Below, piece by piece: positions 9,184-18,607 of a DNA stretch of 64,000 nt. Below the pieces are notes generated by a model that saw only the letters and a list, made by a program, of their open reading frames with translations, did no database searches and was not told where the DNA came from. Made by a program: the position numbers and the translations under genes. The stretch covers positions 434,001 to 498,000 of the forward strand of contig CAVQDQ010000004.1 in NCBI GenBank assembly GCA_963711315.1, in the 5' to 3' direction. This stretch comes from PALSA-612 sp963711315 (lineage in GTDB: Bacteria > Actinomycetota > Thermoleophilia > Gaiellales > Gaiellaceae). The first letter of the stretch is position 1. Each line of letters opens with the position of its first letter.

Positions 9184-10527
9184 ATGCCCACCGTCGAGGA
9201 GTTCGGCGTCGAGCCGATTCCGGCGAGAGCTCCACACAACGGGCTGGCGCGACCTCTTCGCGATCAACTTCACGTTCTTCCTCAATCCGGTCATGTATGT
9301 GCTCGGAGCCTTCGCGGTCGTCGCCGGTGGGCTGCCGCTGTGGTGGGCGGTGGCTCGCGATGGTCATGGGTCAGGCGCTCGCATTCGCAATGTTGCTCGT
9401 GGTCGCGCAGCCGGGCGTCGACTACGGGCTGCCGGGGCCAGGTCGCGCTGCGTTCGCACCTCGGCTTCTGGGGAGCGCGCCTGTTTCGTCTCCGTACCGG
9501 GTCATCGCCGCGACCTACTGGTTCGCCGCGCAAGCGTTGACCGGCGGGCTCGCGATCCAGGCGATCTACGAGGCGATGACCGGTGACCGGCTGCCGCTCG
9601 TGCCGCTCGCGCTCTGCCTTGGCGTTGTCCACGCGGCGCTCGCGGTTCTCGGGTTCGACGTGATGCGGTGGCTCCTGCGGGGCGTGCTGCCGATCTCGGT
9701 CGCGTTCACGGTCGTTCTCGTCGCTCTCTTCCTCTCGACGGACAATCCGCGATACGCGGTCAGCCGCGTCTTCGACTCGCCCGATCAGCACCTCACCTGG
9801 ACAGGGTTCGCTACGTACGTGACGGTGATGTGCGGCGCGTCGCTCACATTCGTCGCAACATCGCCGACTTCTGCCGGTACACGCCGACCCGGCGCGACAT
9901 GCGCATCGGGCTGGTCGGCTCGGCGCTGGCTGCCGCTGCAGTCACGACCTTCGTCGGCGGTTACGCGGCCGTCGCCACCGGCGAGACGAACCCGTTCGTC
10001 GCCGCGGCCGACCTCGACTCGAGCAACGTTCTGCTCGTCGTGCTGCTGGCCGCGATCGTCGTCCAGGGGCTGGCGGCGAACATCACCAACGTCTATACCG
10101 CGGGGCTCTCGCTCGTGAACTCCGTCCCACGTCTCGGCAGGGTCCGGGCGACTGTCGCCACCGCCGTTGCCGCCGTAACCCTGTCGGCCTTTCCCGACTT
10201 CGTGAACCACGCGGAGCGGTGGGTCACGCATCTCGGCAACCTCGCCGCGCCGCTGACCGGGGTCATCTGGCGGACTACCTGGTCGTCAAGCGGCAGCGAA
10301 TCGACGTCGAGGGGCTCTTCGACCCGCGAGGACCCTACCGATACGTGAACGGCATCAACGCCGCCGCCCTCGTGGCAATCGCCGTAGGGGCCGGGGTGTA
10401 TTACGTCGTGCCCTCGAGCTGGGTGAAGGTCGTCTGGGGAGTTGCTGTCGCCGCGGCCGTGTACCTCGCCATCGTCGCCGTGGAGCGCGCTGCGACTGCG
10501 CGGCCGACGCAGGAGGCGTCGTTGTGA
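9184..10527 (+). CDS. NCS1-family nucleobase:cation symporter (cytosine permease-like), frameshifted
   Basis: A 12-helix transporter reconstructed from five frame segments: MPTVEEFGVEPIPA, then WRDLFAINFTFFLNPVMYVLGAF, VIAATYWFAAQALTGGLAIQA, VMCGASLTFV, NIADFCRYTPTRRDM, LAANITNVYTAGLSLVNSVP and the tail DYLVVKRQRIDVEGLFD. The motifs NxAxxxRYxPT and TNxYxxGLSLxN are typical of the CodB/PucI nucleobase family, which import cytosine, allantoin, hydantoin or uracil with a cation. Expected length is about 445 residues and the span matches. An importer of this class inside a ureide/hydantoin catabolic region is functionally consistent. The shifts are near 9230, 9355, 9440, 9850 and 10265, and are probably read errors. 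Confidence 0.72.
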
Positions 10528-10579
10528 GCCCCGTCCAGGGGATTGGACGCAGCTCCTCGGCCCCACGTTGGACGCGCTG

Positions 10580-11063
10580 ATGCGAGTACCGACACGCCGA
10601 GCCACCCTGATCGGATGCGTCGTGGCGGTGGCGGCGGTGACGATCGCAGGCGCAATCGCCCTCGTTGCCAGCCCGGACTCGAAAGCCGAACCAACGCGGG
10701 CACAGTATTTCGCGCAGGTGGCGGCGATCTGTCGTGTCTACGGACCAGAAGCTCGATCGGATCGTGCCCCCCGACGCGTCCGGTACGGGAGATGTCGTCG
10801 CCGCGATCCGGCTCGCGTTTCCCCTGGTCAAGGCACAGGCGCACGAGGTGCGGTCGCTCGAGGCGCCACGCGTGCTGAGGACCCAGCTCGCGCGGTGGTT
10901 CGATCTCCAGGACAGGCGCATCGAGATGCTCGAGCGGGCGCTTCGGGCAGCGGACGGGCTGGACTTCCTCGCGGTCGGAGTCGCCTATACCGAATTCACG
11001 CTCTCGGGACCCGAGAGCGGTCGGCTCGGGGACGCAATCGGGATTCCACACCCGCCGTGCTAG
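10580..11063 (+). CDS. Membrane-anchored hypothetical protein, frameshifted
   Basis: A protein of about 160 residues that I do not recognise. It starts MRVPTRRATLIG followed by a single hydrophobic helix (residues about 10-32, CVVAVAAVTIAGAIALVA) and then a soluble outer part. One base shift near 10742 joins the N-terminal part (ending AAICRVYG) to QKLDRIVPPDASGTGDVVAAI. The rest is helical, with LVKAQAHEVRSLEAP and LARWFDLQDRRIEMLERAL, ending in PHPPC. It looks like an extracytoplasmic helical domain tethered to the membrane. It lies between the nucleobase permease and the polyamine-type transporter, but no function can be assigned. Confidence 0.55.
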
Positions 11064-11099
11064 CGCGGTCGGAAGACCGGCCCACCCACGGCACGGCCC

Positions 11100-11129
11100 T
11101 TGACTGCGACCTGGTCACCCCGGTATACA
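11100..11129 (+). promoter_or_regulatory. Sigma70-like promoter for the PotD-like transporter genes
   Basis: TTGACT at 11100-11105 and TATACA at 11124-11129 with an 18-base spacer, in a 192-base gap between convergently unrelated coding regions. This is a near-consensus housekeeping promoter in otherwise GC-rich DNA, and it sits about 125 bases ahead of the substrate-binding protein start. Confidence 0.5.
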
Positions 11130-11255
11130 GGGACGCATTCCAGGGTCGTTGCACACGTGTCACGGTCGGTCCGCGGTGGTGCTGGCCGTGTCTGGCGTGA
11201 GCGGGCCGAGACCATCGAGTTCCTCGAGAGGCGACGAGGGAAGGGAGCCGAGGAC

Positions 11256-12787
11256 ATGAGTGGCGATTGGGAAAACGATCCGAACGAGTACCTCAAGGAG
11301 CTCGGCCGCCGGCGAAGATCTTGGCCGCAGCGATCTCTCCGAGCCTCAGCGCAGGGATGAGGAGCGCGGGGCCTGAGCCGTCGCGAGTTGCTGCTCCGCG
11401 GAGGCGCCGCGGCCGCCGCCGTCGGCGGCATGGGTGCATTGCCGGTGCGGCTGGCGCCGAACCAGGTCCCGCGAAGTGAACGCGGACGGCAAGTTCACGG
11501 GGACGCTGCGGGTGCTCACCCTCGGCGTCGAGTTCCCGATCCCGGACATCGCGAAGCAGGCGTCCAAGGACCTCGGGTTCACCGTGAAGCCGATTCTGGC
11601 CGACTCGGGGAAGCAGCCGCAGATTGCGATCACGTCCCCGGACACGTTCGACATCTTCGGTGGCTACAACTACCAGTCGCTTCTCGTCTGGCCGTCGGGC
11701 AGCCTGCAGCCCGTGGACACGACGAGGCTCCCGAGCTGGAAGTCCCAGTACAAGCTCTTCTCGCGGGGCAAGCTCAACCCGGCATCGACGCGGTGCACCT
11801 ACGGCGACGGGAACGCGCCGTTCCGGTCGACGCTACGTCGACCCGGACGGCTCGACCGGTCTTCCCCCGTTCTCCGGTGGGCCGAAGAACAACAAGCAGA
11901 TCGTTCGGTGGATCGGCGAGGACGGCAAGGCGATCGGCGGCAAGCCGGAGCCCCGCTACATCGTCGGCCCGGCGGCGCATTTCAACGCCGACTCGATGGG
12001 CTACAACGCGGACGTGATCAAGAAGGCGCCGAACAAGGTCTCGTGGGCCGAGCTGTTGAACAAGAGCTGGAAGGGCCGCGTGTCCCTTCTTCGCGATCCG
12101 GGCATCATGGCTCAGGACGGCGCGTTCGCCGTCGAGGCGCTCGGACTGATGAAGTTCAAGGACTACGGCAACCCGACCAAGGCCGAGATCGACCGCCTGT
12201 TCAAGATCCTGACCACGTACAAGAAGGCCGGTCAGTTCCGCGCGTTCTGGTCGGCGTTCACCGACTCGGTCAACTTCATGGTCTCGAAGGAGGTCGTGAT
12301 CCAGTCGATGTGGTCGCCCGCCGTGGCGCTCGTCAAGTCGGCCGGCATCAACATCCTCTACGCAGCGCCGCCCGAGGGCTTCCGGGGCTGGTGTAGCGCC
12401 GAGGGCATCTCGTCGAAGGTCACGGATCCGGCGAAGCTGCAGGCCTGTTACGACTACATCAACTGGAACTACAACGGGTACCTCGGCGCGGTGATCATGC
12501 GTCAGGGCTACTACATCGCCAACGGGCAGAAGCTGCTCCCCTGGATCAACTCCGCCGCCGGGAAGAAGGCCGGTTTCTCGGCAGCCGAGTACGACTATTG
12601 GTGGAACGGCAAGCCAGCCGCCCGAGATCTGCCCGGCATCACCGGCAAGGTCGGCGACATCAAGAAGGGCGAGCGCAGGGAAGGCGGCTCGTTCCAGAAT
12701 CGCATCTGCAAGTACGCCTCGTGGAACTCGTATCCGCGGGAAAGCGTGTATCTCACCAAGAGGGCGAACGACTTCCTGTCCGCCTAA
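11256..12787 (+). CDS. Extracellular substrate-binding protein of a PotDABC-type ABC transporter, frameshifted
   Basis: A PotD-like periplasmic binding protein of about 500 residues. The N terminus MSGDWENDPNEYLKELGRR is followed, one frame over, by a twin-arginine signal (LSRRELLLRGG, then an Ala-rich hydrophobic stretch at about 11395-11440), so export by Tat is expected. The mature part runs DGKFTGTLRVLTLGVEFPIPD, DIFGGYNYQSL, ADSMGYNADVIKKAPNKVSW, LLNKSWKGRVSLLRDPG, AFTDSVNFMVSKEVVIQSMW and YYIANGQKLLPWI, typical of the spermidine/putrescine-type class. Shifts lie near 11320, 11375, 11475 and 11830; from 11840 to the stop the frame is intact. It starts the operon with ATPase and two permeases. 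The ligand could be a polyamine or another cationic or amide compound. Confidence 0.8.
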
Positions 12788-12791
12788 CCGC

Positions 12792-13943
12792 ATGTCGGAT
12801 TCGGCAACATCGCAGTCCGAGGGGGCGGCATCTGCCGCCCCCTCACCATCACGCGGGTCGGGGCTCGACCTCGTCGGGCTGACCAAGGTGTTCCCCGGTG
12901 GGATGGTCGCGGTGGACGACGTCAACCTGCACGTCGATCACGGCGAGTACGTCGTTCTGCTGGGGCCGTCCGGCTGCGGCAAGACGACCACGCTTCGGAT
13001 GATCGGCGGCCACGAATTTCCGACCTCGGGCGACATCGTCCTCGACGGCGAGTCCCTCGTCGACCTGCCGCCGCACAGACGGCCGACGACGACCGTCTTC
13101 CAGCACTTCGCCCTCTTCCCGCACCGGTCGGTGCTATCGAACGTCGAGTTCGGCCTCAAGATGCAGGGGGTCGGGAAGGAGGAGCGGCGGAAGCGGGCCT
13201 TCGAGGCGCTCGAGGTCGTCGGCTTGACGCCGCTCGCCGACCGGAAGCCGCGGGCGCTCTCGGGGGGACAGCAGCAACGCGTGGCCCTGGCGCGGGTCCT
13301 CGTCACGAAGCCGAAGGCGCTTCTGCTCGACGAGCCGCTCGGCGACCTCGACCGCCTGCTGCAGCTGAGGATGCGCGTCGAGCTCCGCGACCTCCAGCGT
13401 CAGCTCGGCCTCATGTTCATCCATGTCACGCACAACCAGGAAGAAGCGCTGTCGATGGCCGATCGCATCGTCGTCATGAACGAGGCTCGGATTCAGCAGG
13501 TCGCCAGCCCCTTGACGATCGCCACGAAGACCGGCAACCGATGTCGTCGCGCGGTTCATGGGCGACAACAACATCATCCGGGGCTCGGTCGTCGAACGAG
13601 ACGGCGACCGGCTCGTCGTCGAGGACAGCGAGCACGTGCGTGCCAGCGTGCTTGCGCCCGGGGCCGTGCATGCCATCGGCGATCCGGCCGTCGTCTCCAT
13701 CCGGGCCGCCGCGGTGACGGTCGACGTGAACCGCTCCGCTCGCCGCCGGCTCAGAACTCGGCCGAGTGCGAGATCGTTTTCGTCGAGTTCCTCGGCGACC
13801 TCGTCAAGATCCATCTGCTCACAGGCGGCGAGCGAATGCTCGCCAAGGTCGGCGCCCAGGAGTACCCCGATTTGCGTGGCCGTGAAGGTGAGCGGATCCG
13901 GATCTCCTGGAAGGAGGAGGATGTCCAGCTCCTCGGCTCCTGA
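12792..13943 (+). CDS. ABC transporter ATP-binding protein (PotA-like), frameshifted near the C terminus
   Basis: The nucleotide-binding domain is intact: Walker A GPSGCGKTTTLR, Q-loop VFQHFALFPHRS, signature LSGGQQQRVALARVL, Walker B ALLLDEPLGDLD and switch VTHNQEEAL. After about 13538 two single-base shifts (near 13538 and 13755) move the C-terminal regulatory TOBE-like domain (FMGDNNIIRGSVVERDGDRLVV, later ECEIVFVEFLGDLVKIHLL) out of and back into frame. The stop at 13943 overlaps the start of the first permease. It couples ATP hydrolysis to import through the following two permeases. Confidence 0.82.
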   Translation: MSDSATSQSEGAASAAPSPSRGSGLDLVGLTKVFPGGMVAVDDVNLHVDHGEYVVLLGPSGCGKTTTLRMIGGHEFPTSGDIVLDGESLVDLPPHRRPTTTVFQHFALFPHRSVLSNVEFGLKMQGVGKEERRKRAFEALEVVGLTPLADRKPRALSGGQQQRVALARVLVTKPKALLLDEPLGDLDRLLQLRMRVELRDLQRQLGLMFIHVTHNQEEALSMADRIVVMNEARIQQVASPLTIATKTGNRCRRAVHGRQQHHPGLGRRTRRRPARRRGQRARACQRACARGRACHRRSGRRLHPGRRGDGRREPLRSPPAQNSAECEIVFVEFLGDLVKIHLLTGGERMLAKVGAQEYPDLRGREGERIRISWKEEDVQLLGS

Positions 13944-14853
13944 GCTTCGAGACGCCCAAGGCGGAAGGGGCGCTCGGCGGAAGGCAGTCGGCGCGGTGAG
14001 TGGCGGTGGCGGCTGGATCACTGCCGCCTTGGCCGCACCCGGGTTCATCTGGATCGGGTTCTACCTCGTCGCGCCGCTCGTGATCATCGTCCTCGTCAGC
14101 TTCTGGACATGGACGGACGCGGGGTTCGACAAGTCCTTCACGACGGCGAACTACAGCGAACTCTTCCACGACTCGACGTACTGGGACAACATGCTCTCGA
14201 CGTTCATCACGTCGGTGATCGCCGTTGTGGCGTGCCTGATCCTCGGGTTCCCGGTTGCGTACTTCCTCGCGCTCAAGGTCACGAGCCTCCGAAACCAGGT
14301 CACGCTCTTCGTCATCGCGCTCGCGCCCTTCTGGACGAGCTTCTTGACCCGCGCGATCGCGTGGACGTTCCCGCTGATGGGCCGCGAAGGGGCGCTGAAC
14401 CAACTGCTCATCAAGCTCCATGTCGTCTCCGAGCCGGTCGCGCAACTCGGCTTCTCGACGCTCTCGGTCAGGCTGGCGATGATTCAGCTCTACATCCTGT
14501 TCATGATCACGCCGCTCTTCTTTTCCCTTGCGCAGGTCGATCAATCCGCGGTCGAGGCGGCACGCGATCTCGGCGCCAACTCGTGGCAGACGTTCCGGGA
14601 GGTGATTCTGCCTCAGTCGATGCCCGGCATCGTGATCGGCTCGATCTTCATCTTCGTTCTCACGATGGGCGACTATGGGACGGTCGCGACCGTGGGCGGC
14701 GGCAACATCACGTCGGTCGGCACGCTCATCAACTCGAAGATCGGCGCGGTTCAGTACCCACAGGGGGCTGCCTCGGCGGTTCTGCTCGTCGCCGCCTTGT
14801 TGGTCGGCGTCTGGATCATCACGCGCTTCTCGAACTTGCGGGAGGAGCTGTGA
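13921..14853 (+). CDS. ABC transporter permease (PotB-like)
   Basis: A 310-residue inner-membrane permease with six predicted helices, beginning with FIWIGFYLVAPLVIIVLVSF. The EAA loop that docks on the ATPase is visible as VEAARDLGANSWQTFREVIL, followed by PQSMPGIVIGSIFIFVL. ATG 13921 directly follows AAGGAGGAGG and overlaps the end of the ATPase gene. The frame is intact. It pairs with the following, damaged permease to make the transmembrane channel. Confidence 0.85.
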   Translation: MSSSSAPELRDAQGGRGARRKAVGAVSGGGGWITAALAAPGFIWIGFYLVAPLVIIVLVSFWTWTDAGFDKSFTTANYSELFHDSTYWDNMLSTFITSVIAVVACLILGFPVAYFLALKVTSLRNQVTLFVIALAPFWTSFLTRAIAWTFPLMGREGALNQLLIKLHVVSEPVAQLGFSTLSVRLAMIQLYILFMITPLFFSLAQVDQSAVEAARDLGANSWQTFREVILPQSMPGIVIGSIFIFVLTMGDYGTVATVGGGNITSVGTLINSKIGAVQYPQGAASAVLLVAALLVGVWIITRFSNLREEL

Positions 14854-15910
14854 TCGAGACGATGGCAGCGGCCGCAGAGGATCGACCCCGCGCCCACAGG
14901 ATGCGGTCGTGCGACGCGAGTTCAAGCACCGCCGTGACTGGTGCGAAGGTCGGGCTCGGCGTCTACTTCGCGTCTTCCTGTTCTTCCTCTACATCCCGAT
15001 GATCCTGATGGCGATCCTCTCCTTCCAGGGACAGAACGGGCAGCTGACGTTCCCGTTCCGCGGCCCGATCAGCCTGGACTGGTGGAGGACGCTCTTCGAC
15101 GCGCAATGTCTTCAACTCGATCTCCGACGACGTCAGCGCGTCCGGGCCGCCAGTCCCTCTGGCTCAGCATCGTCGCGGGCATCCTCGTCGCGGGTTTCGG
15201 GTTCTCGTTGTCGATGGCGTTCCGCCGCCGCTGGCGGTTGAAGGGCGACGTCGATCGCCTTCTACATCCTCATGCTTGCGCTGATGACGCCGGCATTCCT
15301 CGTCGGGCTCGGCAACCAGCTCCTCTGGAGGTACATGGGCGAGACACCGAGCCTGTGGTACACGGCGCTCGGCGCCAACGTGATCTGGGGGATCCCGTTC
15401 TCGTTCCTCGTCATGCTCGCCGTTTGGAACCGCTATGACCGTCACGATCGAGGAGGCCGCGAGGGACCTCGGTGCGAACAGCGCGACGACGTTCCGCGAG
15501 GTGACTCTGCCGCTCGTCTGGACGGGTATCTTCGGCAGCTTCCTGTTCGGCTTCACCCTGGCCTGGAACGACTTCGACCGGACGATCTGCTGCAGAACGG
15601 CTACCAGGCGCAGCCGCTGCCGATCCTGATCGGCACCTGGCCGTCGAGCCGGCCGATCCTCCCCAATCTCTACGCGCTCGGCGCCGGCACGACCGCGGTC
15701 ACGCTGTTCCTGATCTTCATCGTCTGCTTGTCATCGTCAACGCTCGGCCTGCGGTTCCGCGGCGCGCCGGTGCACGACGTCGAGGAGGAGTTCGGGGAGG
15801 AAGTCGGTGGCAACCTCGACGTCGCGCAGGCTGCCAGCTTCCGAGAAGTAGCCGCAGCGGCTGCGTCGAGGTCGTCGTCGTTACCCGACGGAGGCTGCGC
15901 AACGGCGTGA
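14850..15910 (+). CDS. ABC transporter permease (PotC-like), multiply frameshifted
   Basis: The second permease, starting GTG 14850 overlapping the previous stop (GTGA). Its segments are spread over three frames: VFLFFLYIPMILMAILSFQG, SLWLSIVAGILVAGFGFSLSM, FYILMLALMTPAFLVGLGNQL, NVIWGIPFSFLVMLAVWNRYD, the EAA loop TIEEAARDLGANSATTFREV with TLPLVWTGIFGSFLFGF, and QNGYQAQPLPILIGTWPSS. At least five indels are required. All helices and the EAA loop are recognisable, so the gene is probably functional in the organism and damaged only in this sequence. The C-terminal tail after LGLRFRGAP is longer than usual and hydrophilic. Confidence 0.7.
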
Positions 15911-15972
15911 CGGGCCGGCGCTGGCCCCCGTTGACGTTCCAAACCGGGGCTCACTTGTAGATTGCGCGCACG

Positions 15973-17263
15973 ATGGCACGCCGCCGAACCAGCCCGCCGA
16001 ACGGATCGCCTCCAACCGTCGTCGCGGCCGCAACAGCCATGGCGAGCGGCAGCGCGACCGCGGAGTCGATCGTGAAGGCGTGCCTGGAGCGGATCGAAGC
16101 CGACGAACGCCGGGGGCGGGCCTGGGCGCATCTCGACCCCGAGTCGGCGCTCGCTCGTGCCACGCGAGCTCACGGCGTCCCTGTGGCTGCCCGGTCCGCG
16201 TTGCACGGGATCCCGCTGGGCGTCAGAGGACATCTTCGATACCCATGACATGCCGACGACACACGGGCGCCGATCTACACCGCACCGCCCGCGTGCCGAC
16301 GCCGCCAGCGTCGCGATAGCCCGACGCTCGGGGCGCTGGTGGTGGGAAAGCTCGGGACGACCGAGTTCGCAGCGTGGCCCCGGGCCGACGATGCCCTCAC
16401 GACTCGACCCGCACCGGCCGAGGGGACGTCCTCCGGGCCGGCCGCGGCGGTCGCGGCGGGCATGGTGCCGGTCGCATTTGCCACCCAGACGACCGGCTCG
16501 ATTGTGCGACCGGCGGCGTTCTGCGGTGTCGTCGGTCAAGCCCACGCACGGGATGCTCCCGTGCGTGGGGGTGAAGGCGATCTCGGAGACGGTTCGGCAC
16601 GGTCGGTGTGATGACGCGCACCGTCGAGGATGCTGCCTTCGTCGTCGGCTCGCTCTCCGGTCGTGCTCTCGCCCTTCCGCCGGAGCTGTCGCCGCACGAG
16701 TCGGCATCTGCCTCGCCCACGAGTGGGATGCTGCCGCCGTCGGAACGGTCGCGCTCTTCGAGGCGCTGCCCGAGGTGCGGCGAGCGCCGGGTCCCGATCC
16801 CGTCGCTCTCGCGCTCCCGCCGTCATTCGCGGGGCTCGTACGAGGCCCGGAACCGAGGTCTGGACGTTCGAGATCGCCCGCTGTCTGGCGGACGAGTATC
16901 GTCGCTTCGCGGACATGATCCGGGAGCCGCTGCGCAGCATGATCAGCGGCGATGCCGTGCAGGCCTACGAGGAGTCGCTCGACCTCGCGGAACGCCAGCT
17001 GGACGCTCCCCGACCTTTTCGGCAGGGGTGGATTGCTCGTACCCCTTCGGCGCCGGGTGACGCCCGGGTCTGGTACGACGGGTGACCCGATCTTCAACCG
17101 CGCCTGGTCGGCGTCGGCACCCGTGTCGGCGTCGCGGCACCGGGCCGTCCGGGCTCCGCTCGGAGTCCAGATCGTGGGTATGCCTCGGCAGGACGCACGC
17201 ACGCTGGCCTGCGCAGCCTGGGTCGAGGCCGCAGTGGCCGAACGTCGCGGTCCGCCCCTGTAA
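15973..17263 (+). CDS. Amidase-signature family hydrolase, multiply frameshifted
   Basis: An amidase-signature enzyme of about 430 residues in pieces: the N-terminal helix MASGSATAESIVKACLERI, the GIPLGVKD-type lysine block (here split, LHGIPLGV / EDIFDTHDMPTTHG), VVGKLGTTEFAAWP, the core AEGTSSGPAAAVAAGMVP and ATQTTGSIVRPAAFCGVVG (cis-Ser and nucleophilic Ser), KPTHGMLPCVGVKAIS, TVGVMTRTVEDAAFVVGSLSG and the tail APLGVQIVGMP. The core usually reads GGSSSGSAAAVAAGM; here the first glycine is replaced by AEG. At least six shifts are needed. It follows the transporter by 62 bases and could hydrolyse the imported amide. A second, intact amidase is at 39777. Confidence 0.65.
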
Positions 17264-17370
17264 CGATCGGCGCCGGCAGGGCGACGGAGCACGGCGCTCG
17301 ACCCAGGGCGATCAGATCCGGGCACCAGTCGGTGACACGCTCGGCGTGGCTACGCGGCTGAGCCTGCCGG

Positions 17371-17391
17371 GAGCGCCGCCGGCCGGCGCTC
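17371..17391. terminator. GC-rich hairpin between convergent genes
   Basis: Perfect 8-base stem GAGCGCCG / CGGCGCTC with a 5-base loop, located between the amidase stop (17263) and the deacetylase stop (17398). No T run follows on either strand, so it would act as a GC hairpin stop for both directions, as is common in actinomycetes. Confidence 0.4.
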
Positions 17392-17397
17392 AGCCCT

Positions 17398-18280
17398 CTA
17401 CTTCTGCCGAGGCGACCTCGCGGCGAAGTCGTCCGCGATCTCGTCGAAGGTCGCCCACCGCACGCCGTCGTGCGTATTGATGTAGCTCGATGATCCGCTC
17501 GTGCATGAGCAGCACCTGCGGCCGCCCGCTCACGTCGGGGTGGATGGTCATCGTGAAGACGGCGTAGTCGTGCTCGCGGTAGACCCAGTCGAACTGGTCG
17601 ATCCACATCTGCTCGAGGTGGCGCGGGCTGACGAAGCCGTGGCTGTTGGGGGCCGCCTTGATGAACATCATCGGCGGCAGGTCGTCCAGGTACCAGCTGG
17701 CGGGGATCTCGATGAGGTCCGTCTCCTCGCCCCGCACGAGCGGCTTCATCCACTCCTCGGCGCTCTTCGAGTAGTCGATGTTCGTCCACGAGTCGCCGAC
17801 GCGCACGTAGTAGGGGTGGAAGTCGTTGTGCATGAGCGAGTGGTCGTACTTGATGCCGTGCTCGAGCAGGAGCTCGTTCGTGACCGGCGAGAACTCCCAC
17901 CAGGGCGCGACGTAGCCGGTCGGCCGCTTGCCTGACACGTTCGTGATGAGGTCGATGCAGCGCAGGAGTACCGCCGTCTCCTGCTCGCGCGTCATCGCGA
18001 TCGGATTCTCGTGGGTGTAGCCGTGGACGCCGATCTCATGCCCCGCGTCCACCACCATTTGCGTCTGCTCGGGAAAGGTCTCGATCGAGTGGCCGGGAAT
18101 GAACCACGTTGTCTTCAGGCCGGCCCGCTCGAACAGGTCGAGCAGGCGGGGTACCGCGACCTCTCCCGCGAACATCCCGCGCGAGATGTCGTCGGGCGAC
18201 TCGGCGCCGCCGTACGAGCCGATCCATCCTGCCACTGCGTCGACGTCGACTCCATACGCGCAGATGATCTCCTTAGCCAC
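17398..18280 (-). CDS. PgdA-like polysaccharide deacetylase (NodB fold), C-terminal frameshift
   Basis: Resembles the Helicobacter HP0310/PgdA subgroup of NodB-fold deacetylases: YGVDVDAVAGWIGSYGG, SPDDISRGMFAGEV, TTWFIPGHSIETFPEQ, HEIGVHGYTHENPIAMTREQ, YVAPWWEFSPVTNELLLEHG, IEIPASWYLDDLPPM and IHPDVSGRPQVLLMHERII. Members relate to the metal-independent allantoinase PuuE, so a small cyclic amide is as likely a substrate as a polysaccharide. The start is GTG 18280 behind AGGAGGT. A single shift near 17485 restores the family tail THDGVRWATFDEIADDF and stop at 17398. About 290 residues. Divergent from the CxxC/CobW pair. Confidence 0.8.
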
Positions 18281-18298
18281 GTCAGCACCTCCTGTTCG

Positions 18299-18311
18299 CT
18301 GGTACAACCAG
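18299..18311. promoter_or_regulatory. Palindromic operator candidate CTGGT-ACA-ACCAG
   Basis: A perfect 5-base inverted repeat with a 3-base centre in the 39-base gap between two divergent genes. TGGTnnnACCA-type sites are typical of FadR-class GntR regulators; a GntR gene lies at 31187. It is close enough to both starts to block transcription either way. Confidence 0.4.
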
Positions 18312-18319
18312 GACCATAA

Positions 18320-18607
18320 ATGTGCAGCCTCTGCGGCGTCCTCCTCAATGAGAGCTGGGCCGAGCAGGCGGGTGACCGGCGGGCGCGTGTCATCCGGCTG
18401 CGGCTCCTGAACCGCGTGCTCTCCCACTTCGGCCTCCGGCTCGACGAATGGGCCGGTCGCGTGTACGTCCTGCGCGACCGGACGGGCCGGACCGCCGTGG
18501 TCGAGGACCTGGGCGCAATCTGGCGCGAGGCCGAGCAGCTCGTGGGGCGGCCGCTCGACCCCCTCGATCCCGACCTCCTCGCTGCGCCTTGCCTAAGACG
18601 CCCGTGA
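18320..18607 (+). CDS. Small CxxC protein upstream of CobW-type GTPase
   Basis: A 95-residue protein opening MCSLCGVLLNESWAEQ, a single CxxC motif at the very N terminus that could hold metal, followed by a helical basic stretch (RARVIRLRLLNRVLSHFGL) and WAGRVYVLRDRTGRTAVVEDL. No named family comes to mind. Its stop falls inside the start of the GTPase gene. A single base loss near 18585 would give the alternative ending DLLAALA at 18596, which may be the real one. Position suggests a role in the same metal-delivery task as the GTPase, for example loading a metalloamidohydrolase. This is inference. Confidence 0.6.
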   Translation: MCSLCGVLLNESWAEQAGDRRARVIRLRLLNRVLSHFGLRLDEWAGRVYVLRDRTGRTAVVEDLGAIWREAEQLVGRPLDPLDPDLLAAPCLRRP

